Source of the DNA: Reyranella sp.
GTDB lineage: Bacteria; Pseudomonadota; Alphaproteobacteria; Reyranellales; Reyranellaceae
Reading direction: 5' to 3'
Length of the DNA: 40,022 nt
Assembly: GCA_030681635.1 (NCBI GenBank)
Contig: JAUXRT010000757.1
Coordinates: 1 to 40,022, forward strand
How positions within the stretch are numbered: position 1 is the stretch's first letter; the number at the start of each line of letters is the position of its first letter. Of this stretch, positions 8,260-17,985 are shown one piece after another. A program made the position numbers and the translations under genes. The notes below the pieces were generated by a model. That model searched no databases. It saw nothing but the letters and a program-made list of their open reading frames with translations, and was not told the origin of the DNA.

Positions 8260-10062
8260 ATGCCCAGCACTGTGCCTGCTCAAGACTCCCTGAAGGGCAC
8301 GTCGCTGTTCTGGAAGTATTTCCGCGGCCTCTTCCTGGCGGTCGCCGGGCCGGTCCTGGTCGCCGGCGCGAGCGAGGCATGGTTCGGCTATCACGACCAG
8401 CGCGCCCGGCTGAGCGAGCGCCTGGATGCGGAAGCCCGTCTGGCGGCGGTGAAGATCCAGGACTTCATCGAGGGCATCGAGGACCAGCTGAGCTGGACCG
8501 TGCAACTGCCGTGGTCGGAGACGAACGGCGACCGCCGCATCCTCGACGCGATGCGGTTGCTGCGCCAGGCGCCGGCCGTCGAGAGCCTGATGCTGGTCGA
8601 CGGCACCGGCCGGGAACGCCTGTTCGTGTCGCGCATCGGCCTGAACAGGATCGAGGGCGGCACCGATCGCTCCGCCACGCCTGCCGTGGCAGGCGCGCGC
8701 GCCGACCGGACCTGGTTCGGCCCGGTCACGTTCCAGGCAGGATCGGAGCCGTTCATGACCGTCGCCGTGGCGGGCAACCGCACAGCGGTCGGCGTGGCGA
8801 TCGCCGAGGTCAACCTCAAGTTCATCTGGGAAGTGATCTCGGGCATCAACATCGGGCGCACCGGCATGGCCTATGTGCTCGACCAGCCGGGGCGCCTTAT
8901 CGCCCATCCCGACATCAGCCTGGTGCTGCGCGTCGACGAAGCCGTGCAGCGGCCGCTCAGGGATTTGCGTGCCGCCATTGTCGAGGGCTTGCCCGGCGAG
9001 GCCGCCGCCGGCCAGGACATCATGGGCATGAACGTGATGGCAGCCATGATCCAGATCCCCGGCGTCAACTGGAGCGTCGTCGTCAAGCAGCCCGTCGCCG
9101 AGGCGTTCGCGCCGATCTACGCCGCGCTTTGGCGGTTGGGCCTGCTGCTGGTGGCCGGCACCGCCGTGGCGGCCGCCTTCGCCTGGTACCTCAGCCGGCG
9201 CCTGGTCGGCCCGATCCAGGTGCTGGAGGACGGTGTGGCCCGCATCGGCGCCGGGCAGTTCGACCACCGCATCGACCTGCCGCGGAGTGATGAGTTCGGG
9301 CGCCTCGCGGCACGCTTCAACGAGATGGCGCTGGAGCTCTCGGTGTCGCGGCAGCGCTCGGAACGCATCGGCCGGCTGAAGCGCTTCCTGGCGCCGCAGG
9401 TGGCCGAGCTGATCGACCGTACCGGCGACGACCGTGTGCTCGACGGGCGGCGGGTCGAGGTGGTCGTGGTGTTCTGCGACATCAGAGGCTTCACGTCCTT
9501 CTCGTCCCAGGCCGAGCCCGAAGCGATCATCGACGTGCTGCGCGAGTACTACGATGTGCTCGAGAAGGTGGTCAGCGCCCATGGCGCGACCCTGATCAAT
9601 TTCTTCGGCGACGGGGTGATGGTGCTGCTCAATGCGCCGGTCCCCACGCCGGAGCCGGCGTTGCGGGCCGTGCAGATGGCGAGCGACATGCAGGTGAGCG
9701 TGCAGAAGCTCCTGGTGAACTGGCGGGCCCAACACCCCCAGCTCGGCTTCGGCGTGGGACTGGCCATGGGGCCCGCCACGGTCGGGCGGATCGGCTCCGA
9801 GGGGCGTCTCAACTACACCGCGATCGGCAACGTCGTGAACCTGGCCTCGCGTCTGTGCGCGAGTGCGGAGGATACGGAGATCCTCGTCGATCGCGTCGTG
9901 GCGGAGGCGGTCGGGTCCAGAGCGCCTCTCGTCGAGCTCGAGGCGCGGGAGCTGAAGGGCTTCGACAGGCCCGTCCCTGTCTTCGCCGTCGGTGACGGGC
10001 AACGCTCCGGTCGGAGCGGCGACTCCGGTGCGCTCGACGACAAGCGGATCAACTGGACTTGA
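8260..10062 (+). CDS. Membrane-bound class III adenylate/guanylate cyclase (N-terminal Cache-like sensor, HAMP, cyclase)
   Basis: N-terminal TM, periplasmic sensor region, second TM followed by HAMP-like [27 protein letters not shown], cyclase motifs [38 protein letters not shown]. Confidence 0.9.
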   Translation: MPSTVPAQDSLKGTSLFWKYFRGLFLAVAGPVLVAGASEAWFGYHDQRARLSERLDAEARLAAVKIQDFIEGIEDQLSWTVQLPWSETNGDRRILDAMRLLRQAPAVESLMLVDGTGRERLFVSRIGLNRIEGGTDRSATPAVAGARADRTWFGPVTFQAGSEPFMTVAVAGNRTAVGVAIAEVNLKFIWEVISGINIGRTGMAYVLDQPGRLIAHPDISLVLRVDEAVQRPLRDLRAAIVEGLPGEAAAGQDIMGMNVMAAMIQIPGVNWSVVVKQPVAEAFAPIYAALWRLGLLLVAGTAVAAAFAWYLSRRLVGPIQVLEDGVARIGAGQFDHRIDLPRSDEFGRLAARFNEMALELSVSRQRSERIGRLKRFLAPQVAELIDRTGDDRVLDGRRVEVVVVFCDIRGFTSFSSQAEPEAIIDVLREYYDVLEKVVSAHGATLINFFGDGVMVLLNAPVPTPEPALRAVQMASDMQVSVQKLLVNWRAQHPQLGFGVGLAMGPATVGRIGSEGRLNYTAIGNVVNLASRLCASAEDTEILVDRVVAEAVGSRAPLVELEARELKGFDRPVPVFAVGDGQRSGRSGDSGALDDKRINWT

Positions 10063-10064
10063 CG

Positions 10065-11477
10065 ATGAAGGAGATCGTCCCGCGCACCCTGTTCGACAAG
10101 ATCTGGGATGCCCATGTCGTCGAACGGTACGACGACGGCGTCTGTCTTCTCTATGTCGACCGCCATCTGCTGGATGAGATCCATAGCCCACAGGCCTTCG
10201 AAGGGTTGCGCCGGGCCGGGCTTCCGGTGCGCCGCCCGGAGGCCACCATTGCCGTGGCCGATCACAATATCCCGACCGAGGATCGCCGCGGCGGCATCCT
10301 CGAAGCGGAATCGCGTCTGCAGGTGGCGACCCTGGAGGCCGACGTCGAAGCATTCGGCGTGCCCTATATTCCCGTCCTCGACGAGCGCCAGGGCATTGTC
10401 CACGTCGTCGGTCCCGAACTGGGCTTCTCGCTGCCGGGCCAGACGATCGTGAGCGGCGATTCCCACGCCTCCACGCACGGCGCGCTGGGCGCGCTTGCGT
10501 TCGGCGTCGGCTCGTCCGACGTCGAGCATGTGCTCGCGACGCAGACCTTGCTGCAGAAGCGGCCGCGGAACATGAAGGTCGAGGTGACCGGCGTCCTGCC
10601 CTTCGGCACGACGGCCAAGGACGTGGCGCTGGCGATCGTCGGTCAGCTCGGGGCTTCCGGGGCCAACGGCCACATGATCGAGTTCTGCGGCGACACGATC
10701 CGTGCGCTGGACATGGCCGGCCGCATGACCGTGAGCAACATGTCGATCGAGATCGGCGCGCGCGCCGGTCTTATTGCGCCCGATCAGACGACCTTCGACT
10801 ATGTGCGCGGTCGGGCCTTCGCACCGAAGGGCGAGTCGTTCGACCGCGCGGTCGAATGGTGGCGGACGCTGGCGTCCGACGCCGGCGCGACGTACGACCG
10901 GTCTGCTTCGATGGATGCGTCCGCGATCTCGCCCATGGTGACCTGGGGCACCAATCCCGAAGCCGTCGTGCCGATCACCGGAGGAGTGCCCGATCCCGAC
11001 GACGCGGCCGACGAAAGCGTGCGCCAGCAGCGCCGTCGCATGTTGGACTACATGGGCCTCACGCCCGGCCAGCGGATGACGGACATCGCGATCGACGTCG
11101 TCTTCATCGGCTCCTGCACCAACGGTCGTATCGAAGACCTGCGGGCCGCGGCTGCGGTCGCTCGCGGCCGCAAGGTATCTTCAGGTGTGCGGGCACTCGT
11201 CGTGCCGGGATCCGGCCTGGTCAAGCGTCAGGCCGAGCGGGAAGGGCTCGACCGCGTTTTCCGGGAGGCTGGCTTCGAGTGGCGTGAGCCGGGGTGTTCC
11301 ATGTGCCTCGGCATGAACCCGGACAGGCTGGCGCCGGGACAACGCTGCGCCAGCACGTCGAATCGCAACTTCGAGGGACGCCAGGGTGCGGGCGGCCGCA
11401 CGCATCTGGTTTCTCCCGCTATGGCGGCGGCCGCAGCCGTGACCGGCCGGCTGGTCGATGTGCGCGAGCTGAGGTGA
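10065..11477 (+). CDS. leuC: 3-isopropylmalate dehydratase large subunit (aconitase family)
   Basis: [99 protein letters not shown]. Confidence 0.93.
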   Translation: MKEIVPRTLFDKIWDAHVVERYDDGVCLLYVDRHLLDEIHSPQAFEGLRRAGLPVRRPEATIAVADHNIPTEDRRGGILEAESRLQVATLEADVEAFGVPYIPVLDERQGIVHVVGPELGFSLPGQTIVSGDSHASTHGALGALAFGVGSSDVEHVLATQTLLQKRPRNMKVEVTGVLPFGTTAKDVALAIVGQLGASGANGHMIEFCGDTIRALDMAGRMTVSNMSIEIGARAGLIAPDQTTFDYVRGRAFAPKGESFDRAVEWWRTLASDAGATYDRSASMDASAISPMVTWGTNPEAVVPITGGVPDPDDAADESVRQQRRRMLDYMGLTPGQRMTDIAIDVVFIGSCTNGRIEDLRAAAAVARGRKVSSGVRALVVPGSGLVKRQAEREGLDRVFREAGFEWREPGCSMCLGMNPDRLAPGQRCASTSNRNFEGRQGAGGRTHLVSPAMAAAAAVTGRLVDVRELR

Positions 11478-11493
11478 CCTAGGCCTAGCTGTC

Positions 11494-12726
11494 TCAGCGC
11501 CGCTTGGGCGCGCCGTTCATCGCCTTGGCAAGCACGCCTGCGCGCGGCAGCGACAGCTCTTCCAGGCTCAGCCAGTCGGCCATCAGGCGCAGTTCCTCGC
11601 GCAGCGGCCCGGCCACCGTCGCGGCATCGTTGCCGGGCTCGAGATGGACGGCGTGGGCGAGGAGGCGGGAGTTGGCGCGATCGGATTTCAGATCGACACG
11701 CGCCACGAGCTTGTCGTCGAGCAGGAAGGGCAGCACGTAGTAGCCGTGCGTGCGCTTGGCGACCGGCGTGTAGATTTCGATGCGATAGAAGAAGTTGAAG
11801 ATGCGCTCGGTGCGGTCGCGTTCCCAGATCAGCGGATCGAACGGCGCGAGCAGTGCGCGCGTCTCGATCCGGCGCGGCTGGCGGGCGTTGGGATCGAGAT
11901 AGGCGGGGTGGCTCCAGCCTTCGACCGATACAGGCAACAGGTCGCCGGCCTCGACCAGCTCGGCGAGCCGCGTCTTGAAGTCGTCGACCGGGAGGCGGAA
12001 GTAATCGCGCAGGTCGCGCGCGGTGGCGACGCCCAGCGCCCGCGCCGCCATGCGCACGAGCTCGCGCCGGGCCTCGGCCGGCTCGGGCGTCGGCAATGCC
12101 AGCACTTCCGCCGGCAGCACGCGCTCGGTGAGGTCGTAGACGCGCTCGAAGGCGCCGCGTCGCGAGGCTGTCGTCACTTCTCCGGTGAAGAACAGCCACT
12201 CCATGGCGTATTTGGCGTCGCTCCAACCCCACCACGGCCCGGTCTTGGTCGTGCCCGACTCGAGATCGGAGGCGGCGAGGGGGCCGCGCGCGACGAGCTG
12301 GCGCCGGACCTGGTCGATGAAGGCGCCTTTGTCGCGGCGGAAGACATGCAGCTTGCCCTTGACGTCGCCGGCCTGGGCCGACGCGGCGCGCGCCATGCGC
12401 CAGCGCCACAGCGGATGGCTCGCCACCGGCAGTAGCGAGGCCTCGTGCGCCCAGAATTCGAACAGGCCGCGCGCGCTCTTGCGGCCCCAGGCGAGCCGGT
12501 CGAGATGGCCGCTGTCGTAGTTCCCCAGCCGCGAAAACAGCGGCAGGTAGTGCGCACGGGCCACAACGTTCACCGAATCGATCTGCAGGAGGCCGAGGCG
12601 ATCGATGGCGCGCCGGACGTGGCCCGCGTTGGTGGCGCCCTCTGGACGTGGCACGCCGAAGCCCTGCGCGGCCAATGCGATGCGACGGGCGGCCGACGCC
12701 GAGACGGTTTCACGTTTGGGAGACAC
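11494..12726 (-). CDS. Winged-helix DNA-binding/DNA glycosylase YcaQ family protein
   Basis: ARRIALAAQGF...RRAIDRLGLLQIDSVNVVARAHYLPLFSRLGNYD...LFEFWAHEASLLP; probable GTG start at 12726 (VSPKRETVSAS). Confidence 0.88.
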   Translation of the reverse strand: MSPKRETVSASAARRIALAAQGFGVPRPEGATNAGHVRRAIDRLGLLQIDSVNVVARAHYLPLFSRLGNYDSGHLDRLAWGRKSARGLFEFWAHEASLLPVASHPLWRWRMARAASAQAGDVKGKLHVFRRDKGAFIDQVRRQLVARGPLAASDLESGTTKTGPWWGWSDAKYAMEWLFFTGEVTTASRRGAFERVYDLTERVLPAEVLALPTPEPAEARRELVRMAARALGVATARDLRDYFRLPVDDFKTRLAELVEAGDLLPVSVEGWSHPAYLDPNARQPRRIETRALLAPFDPLIWERDRTERIFNFFYRIEIYTPVAKRTHGYYVLPFLLDDKLVARVDLKSDRANSRLLAHAVHLEPGNDAATVAGPLREELRLMADWLSLEELSLPRAGVLAKAMNGAPKRR

Positions 12727-12772
12727 GCCGTAAGCTAGCCCGAGACACAGGGTGGCGGACAGGGGAGAGATC

Positions 12773-13120
12773 ATGACGTTGTCGAAAATGCGTGGGATAT
12801 GCCGCGCGAGTGGTCGCCGCGTGATTGGAGTGCTTGCACCGCTTGCAATGGCTTCGGCCTGCGCGCCGGCCGTCCCCGATGACAAGATCTTCGCCCTGAC
12901 GTGGGGAAAACTGGGCATTGGCTACGAGTCGTTCGTCGGCACGCGCAACGATTGCGTCATGGCGGCGAGCGTCCCGGTCGAGAATGCCGCCGGCCGGGAA
13001 GCGGCGATGCCCGCGGTCAGCGCCAGCCGCTTCAAGTCCTGCATGCGCGCGCGTGGATGGGAGCCGGTCGCCGGCGGCTACAGCGCACCGCTGGGCTACG
13101 ACGTGCGCATCGTGAACTGA
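12773..13120 (+). CDS. Hypothetical putative lipoprotein/exported protein
   Basis: MTLSKMRGICRASGRRVIGVLAPLAMASACAPAVPDD (lipobox-like ASAC) followed by a short conserved-looking domain. Confidence 0.55.
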   Translation: MTLSKMRGICRASGRRVIGVLAPLAMASACAPAVPDDKIFALTWGKLGIGYESFVGTRNDCVMAASVPVENAAGREAAMPAVSASRFKSCMRARGWEPVAGGYSAPLGYDVRIVN

Positions 13121-13222
13121 GGGAACTGTCCTCCGGGCAAGGGCGTTGCCGCTTCCATGCCGCCCATCACGGTCCGCACGAACGTTCCGTGGCGAGCGTG
13201 CACATCACATGGTGAGCGGCGC

Positions 13223-13504
13223 TCACTTCCGGGAGGCGGCGTTTCCCTCGAGGCGCGCGACGGCCTTTGCGACCTGACCGGCCTGCCGTTTCGAGAGGTG
13301 GTTGTTTGCCCGGTACTCTCGACAGGCGTTCTTGAGGAAGGGGCTCTTCTCGGCCAACGCCTCGGCGCGCTTCATCAGCGCGTCGTGTTGCGCCGGCGGC
13401 GGCCGGCTGGCCCGCCGGCGAAAGACGGTGATCGTGACGGCGACGACGACCGTGACGATGACGAGGATCAGGAGGTCGGCGGTCTCGCGCGGGAAGATGG
13501 ACAT
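13223..13504 (-). CDS. Hypothetical single-TM protein
   Basis: MSIFPRETADLLILVIVTVVVAVTITVFRRR... N-terminal TM and charged C-terminus. Confidence 0.55.
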   Translation of the reverse strand: MSIFPRETADLLILVIVTVVVAVTITVFRRRASRPPPAQHDALMKRAEALAEKSPFLKNACREYRANNHLSKRQAGQVAKAVARLEGNAASRK

Positions 13505-13578
13505 GCGTGCCCGAGCCTATTGCGTCGGTTTGTCCCCGGCAATCACTCCGGTGGCGCGATCATGGTACAATGCCGCCG

Positions 13579-14229
13579 ATGCCGTTGGAGAGTGACCTCT
13601 ATGCGCCGGTGAAGGCGCTGCTCGAAGGACAGGGCTACGTCGTGAAGGGCGAGGTGCGCGGCTGCGATGTCGTGGCGGTGCGCGGTGCCGAGCCGCCCGT
13701 GGTGGTCGAGCTGAAGCGGGCTTTTAGCCTCGGCCTCGTCCTGCAGGGCGTCGACCGCCTGGCACTCACCGACCTTGTTTATCTGGCAGTCGGTGCCTGG
13801 CCCAAGCAGATGAAGAACGTGCGCAAGCTCTGCCGCCGGCTGGGACTGGGGTTCATCGTCGTGGCCGGCGCGAAGGCCGACGTCGTGCTCGACCCCGTGC
13901 CCTACAAGCCGCGTCCGAACAAGCGCAAGGCCGGCCGCATGCTGGGCGAGCATGCGCGTCGCGTCGGCGATCCCAACCTCGGCGGCCAGGCGATGCGCGC
14001 GCCGCTGATGACAGCCTATCGCCAGGAGGCGCTGCGCTGCGCGGCGCTGCTGGCGGTCAATGGGCCGATGAAGGTGGCGGCGCTGCGCGCATCGGGCGAC
14101 GTGCCCAAGGCCGCCCGGATTCTGCAGGACGATGTCTATGGCTGGTTCGAGCGCGTCGAGCGCGGCGTCTATGGGCTCTCGCCCAAGGGCAAGCTCGGGC
14201 TGGAGAACTTCGATCGCAAGAGCGCATAG
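13579..14229 (+). CDS. DUF2161 family PD-(D/E)XK-type phosphodiesterase-like protein
   Basis: MPLESDLYAPVKALLEGQGYVVKGEVRGCDVVAVRGAEPPVVVELKRAFSLGLVLQGVDR; D...ELK nuclease-like core. Start 13570 is also possible. Confidence 0.82.
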   Translation: MPLESDLYAPVKALLEGQGYVVKGEVRGCDVVAVRGAEPPVVVELKRAFSLGLVLQGVDRLALTDLVYLAVGAWPKQMKNVRKLCRRLGLGFIVVAGAKADVVLDPVPYKPRPNKRKAGRMLGEHARRVGDPNLGGQAMRAPLMTAYRQEALRCAALLAVNGPMKVAALRASGDVPKAARILQDDVYGWFERVERGVYGLSPKGKLGLENFDRKSA

Positions 14230-14307
14230 AGGCCGACCGTGCACGGCAGCGCATTTTGAGCTAATATAACAACCACCGCGTTCGGCTCGTCTCGGGATGG
14301 CTCTGCC

Positions 14308-15015
14308 TTGAAATCACTCAACTGGCTGTTGCGCGGTCTCCTGGGACTCGCTGGCGCCATCCTTGTCTATGCGGCCTGGCCGGTTGCCCAGGGGGCGTGG
14401 CAGGCCCAGAAGGCCGACGCGGTGCTCGGCCTGCTCCGGGGCGGCAAGCCCGTCAGGCTCGCCGACCTCGACGCCGGTATCACCGCCCTCAACTTCGCTG
14501 TCGCCGCCGATCCCGGCGCCCTTCGACGCCTGCAGCGGTCGGAGCTGGTGGTCGGCGCCGCCCTTTCGCCGGCCCTCGACATCACGGTGCAGCAGCGGGT
14601 CGTCTGGCTGCAGAGCGCCGAGGCGGACCTCGTTGCCGGCCTCGGCAGCGCGCCGGCGCGCGGCGTGGCCTGGGCGCGGCTGGCGTCGGTGCGGCAGGGA
14701 TTGCAGGGGACCTCGCGCGGCGTCGTGGATGCACTCCTGATGTCGATCGACACCGCGCCGCTGCTGAACACCATCTGGCCGGCGCGGATGCGGTTGATCC
14801 TCGACAACTGGGTGGCCTTCACGCCGCAGGAGCGCGTGCGGATCGAGGCCTATGTGGTCATGACGTGGCGGCTCAGCCTGGAGAAGCGCTGGTTCGGCGC
14901 GGCCGTGCGCTCGCCGGTCGACGAGCTGTTCCTGCGCTACTTCCTGCGCGAGGAGCCCAAGGGCCAGGAAGAACTCGCCCGCGAAATGGACAACTTCAAG
15001 AGGCACGGCATATGA
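14308..15015 (+). CDS. Hypothetical N-terminally anchored protein, translationally coupled to the O-antigen ligase-like gene
   Basis: 235 aa with one N-terminal hydrophobic segment; stop overlaps the start of the next CDS (ATGA). Confidence 0.7.
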   Translation: MKSLNWLLRGLLGLAGAILVYAAWPVAQGAWQAQKADAVLGLLRGGKPVRLADLDAGITALNFAVAADPGALRRLQRSELVVGAALSPALDITVQQRVVWLQSAEADLVAGLGSAPARGVAWARLASVRQGLQGTSRGVVDALLMSIDTAPLLNTIWPARMRLILDNWVAFTPQERVRIEAYVVMTWRLSLEKRWFGAAVRSPVDELFLRYFLREEPKGQEELAREMDNFKRHGI

Positions 15016-16478
15016 CGTCGCTCGACGCCGACGACAAGGGCGCGACGGAACGCCGGCGGCCGCTGATCCGCAGGCTGGCCGACACGCTCGTTGTCGCGCT
15101 GTTCCTGGCGCCGGTCATGCTGGCGGCGCTGCCGATGGGCGCCAGCCGCGACTGGGCCTGGGCGCCGATCGCCGTGATGATCGGACTGGTGGCCGTGCTC
15201 GTGGCGGCGGGCCTGGGCGTCGGCCGCGGCTTCGAGGTCGGCGAACGCGAGCGCCGGCCGCTGCTGGCATTGGTCGGGTGCTTTCTCTTCGTCGTCGTCT
15301 TCTCGCTGTTCCAGGGCGCGTCGTTCGCGCCGGCGTCGGGCAGCGCCTGGCTCTATGCCTCGGCGCTCAGGATCCTGGGAACGGCCCATGCCGCGGTGCC
15401 GGATATCGCGCTGGACGCGGCGCGCAACGGGCTGCTGAAGTGCATCACCTGCGGGCTGATCTTCCTGATGGCGCGCGCCATCTGCCGCGATCGCGCCCAT
15501 GCGCGCGCGTTGCTGGCGGTGCTGGTGGCCAGCACCGTGCTGGTCGTCGTCTATGCCCTGATGATGCAGATGACGACGCATTCCTGTTACCTCGGCGGCT
15601 ACCTCAAGAAGCAGGGCCTGTACGATCCGCGTGGCCAGTGCCTGATGTCGGGCACGTTCGTGAACAGCAATTCGTTCGCCTGCTACGTCGGCATGGGCGT
15701 GGTCGCGGCGCTGGCGCTGGCGCTCACCAACCGCCGTCGCGAACGCTCCGCTTTCGATGGACGCGACATTCAGACGTTCGAATCCATGATAACGGCCACG
15801 CGGGTCGTCCTGGTGGTGGCGATTCTTTTCCTTCTCGGTGGCCTCCTGATGTCGGCGTCGCGGGCCGGCGTCGCGGCAAGCGTCGGCGGCGTGCTGGCGC
15901 TCGTGTTGCTGCTCATGCGCGGCCAATGGAGCGAACGGCCGGATCTCGTCCGCTGGTTCTGGATCGGCGCGGCGATCATGTTCGTGGTCGGCGTGATCGC
16001 GGGCGGCGCGCTGCTTGCCAAGTCGGTGAGCGCCAGCGACGGCGGCACCCGCGTCATCATCTGGATGACGTCGCTCGACGCCATCGCCCTGTCGCCCTGG
16101 CTGGGCTGGGGCCTGGGCGGCTTTGCCGACATCTATACGATCCTGCAGCCGGCCACGATCGTGCAGCCCAACGACCTGGCCCATTCGACGCCGCTCGAGA
16201 CGATGGTGGAACTGGGCGTGATCGCCGCGATCCCGGCCTTCGCCGTTGTGCTGCTGCCCTGGGGCTTCAGCCTGCGCGCCGCGTTCAGGCGGCAGTACCG
16301 ATACCGGGTCCTGCCGACGGCGGCCTTCGCCGTCGCGGCCGTGCCGATCCTGCATTCGATGGTGGACTTCAGCCTGCAGATCCCGTCGATCGGGTTCGTC
16401 ACCAGCGCCGTGCTCGGCATGGGGTGGGCCCAGGCTTTCGACCGCCACAGATCATCGCGCCGGAGCGCTGCGGCCTAG
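15012..16478 (+). CDS. O-antigen ligase/polymerase family (Wzy_C-like) membrane protein
   Basis: Many TM segments; GTFVNSNSFACYVGMG, LLMSASRAGVAAS, GWGLGGFADI, HSTPLETMVELGVI typical of the Wzy_C/O-antigen ligase family. Confidence 0.9.
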   Translation: MTSLDADDKGATERRRPLIRRLADTLVVALFLAPVMLAALPMGASRDWAWAPIAVMIGLVAVLVAAGLGVGRGFEVGERERRPLLALVGCFLFVVVFSLFQGASFAPASGSAWLYASALRILGTAHAAVPDIALDAARNGLLKCITCGLIFLMARAICRDRAHARALLAVLVASTVLVVVYALMMQMTTHSCYLGGYLKKQGLYDPRGQCLMSGTFVNSNSFACYVGMGVVAALALALTNRRRERSAFDGRDIQTFESMITATRVVLVVAILFLLGGLLMSASRAGVAASVGGVLALVLLLMRGQWSERPDLVRWFWIGAAIMFVVGVIAGGALLAKSVSASDGGTRVIIWMTSLDAIALSPWLGWGLGGFADIYTILQPATIVQPNDLAHSTPLETMVELGVIAAIPAFAVVLLPWGFSLRAAFRRQYRYRVLPTAAFAVAAVPILHSMVDFSLQIPSIGFVTSAVLGMGWAQAFDRHRSSRRSAAA

Positions 16479-16479
16479 G

Positions 16480-17985
16480 TCACGGAAGCGCGTTGGACTG
16501 CCACAGATCGAAAGTATAAGGCCTGTCGGCCAGTGGCGATCCGAATACGAGTGGCAGGTCGCTGCCGAGTTCGAGGATTTTCCGATAATCCTCTCGACCG
16601 ATGAACTGGTCGTCGCGGTCGACGATGGCATACTTGTGTCGCAGCGGATCCGGCCGGGGATCTTCGGGCATCGAGCCCATCCAGTTAAACACATCCTGGC
16701 GTGCGCCGGCCTTTACAACGGCGAACCAGGCAACGGCGCTGCCCCAGACCTGGTCGCCGGGCTTCAGCCGGCTCGACAGCGGTGCCATCTGTAGCGCGTA
16801 GTCGCGTTGCGGTCCCTGGAACCAGTAGGCAAGCACGCGCGGCCCCACCGAGAAGACCGCAGCGTTCGCGAGGAACGCCAGCGCTGCCACCGTGGCGCCG
16901 GCCGCGAGCCAGCGCCGTCGATGGGGCGCGCCGCTTTCGGCCAGGCACGCCTCGACGCCGATGCCGATGACGCAGAAGATCAGCGTCGTCGGATATAGCG
17001 TGTAGAAGCCGCTGTGCTTGCCGGCGACGAGCGCATGCAGGAACACGACCAGCGCGGCCAGCGTGAGCAGCATCCGCCGCCCGGGATCGGTCCAGAGCCG
17101 TCCCATGATCACGCCGCAGAGGGCGAACAAGGCCAGAAGGTAGAGCGTCGGGGTGCGGCGCAGCTCGACACCGTACCGCGTGGCCTCGGCGGCGATACGC
17201 TCGAGGATGCCGCCGCCGCCGGACCGATCGAGGAGAAGCGACAGATATTGCGCCTGGAATTCCTGCGGGAACTGCAGGGCATAGGCGAGCCAGGCGGCGC
17301 CCAGGGCGGCGGCGCCGAGGCCGAACACGAGCGCGGAGCGGAAGCGGTTGGCGGCGAAGATGAAGACGACGATCCCGAGGGCCGCGCCCCACGGCAGGGC
17401 GGCGCTATGGAATATCGTCGCCACGCTCGTGCAGAGGCCGGCGAGGAAAAGCCGGCCCAGGCTGGCCGGTGCGCCGCCGCGCAGGCTCCGCACGACGAGC
17501 AGGGACGACAGCAGCAGGGCGGCGATCGCCGCCGTATCCATCCGCGATTCCTTCGCGGTCAGCATCCAGTCGGGCCACAGGAAGAGCGAGAGCGCGGCCA
17601 GCCAGGCGCCCGTCGGTCCTGCTGTCGTTCCTTGGGTGATGCTTCTCACCAGGGCAAAGATCGCCCAGACCCCGAGGCCGCCGAACAGGATGCTGGTCAG
17701 ACGGGTCTGCCAGATACCGAAGCCGAACAGTTCATAAGATACCGCCGCAGCAAACCCCAGGCCGGGCACCTGCCAGAGATAGTGCTCCCCGGAGCCGTGG
17801 TAGAGCGCCAGGATGTCGGCGCGAAACCGGCCCGTCGTGGCCAACTGCCAGCCCGCGTCGTTGAGCAGCGCCTCGTCGCCGTTGACCAGCGGATAGGTCG
17901 TGATGTCGAGGCATTGCAGGACAACGAAGGCGAGGGCGAGGGCCAATCCGGTGGCGTGGGCCGCGCTATTTTTTTGCGCGTTCAT
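16480..17985 (-). CDS. GT39/ArnT-like membrane glycosyltransferase (dolichyl-phosphate-mannose-type)
   Basis: MNAQKNSAAHATGLALALAFVVLQCLDITTYPLVNGDEALLNDAGWQLATTG... (luminal D-E motif), multi-TM. Confidence 0.75.
   Translation of the reverse strand: MNAQKNSAAHATGLALALAFVVLQCLDITTYPLVNGDEALLNDAGWQLATTGRFRADILALYHGSGEHYLWQVPGLGFAAAVSYELFGFGIWQTRLTSILFGGLGVWAIFALVRSITQGTTAGPTGAWLAALSLFLWPDWMLTAKESRMDTAAIAALLLSSLLVVRSLRGGAPASLGRLFLAGLCTSVATIFHSAALPWGAALGIVVFIFAANRFRSALVFGLGAAALGAAWLAYALQFPQEFQAQYLSLLLDRSGGGGILERIAAEATRYGVELRRTPTLYLLALFALCGVIMGRLWTDPGRRMLLTLAALVVFLHALVAGKHSGFYTLYPTTLIFCVIGIGVEACLAESGAPHRRRWLAAGATVAALAFLANAAVFSVGPRVLAYWFQGPQRDYALQMAPLSSRLKPGDQVWGSAVAWFAVVKAGARQDVFNWMGSMPEDPRPDPLRHKYAIVDRDDQFIGREDYRKILELGSDLPLVFGSPLADRPYTFDLWQSNALP

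Noticed and set aside
8101-10353. 750-aa minus-strand ORF
   Set aside because: Antisense to clearly recognised cyclase and leuC genes; low-complexity R/H/A/G composition typical of high-GC shadow ORFs.
14397-16478. 693-aa + ORF as a single long protein
   Set aside because: Only its 3' part from 15012 encodes the ligase-like protein; the 5' part is an out-of-frame reading of the 14308-15015 gene.
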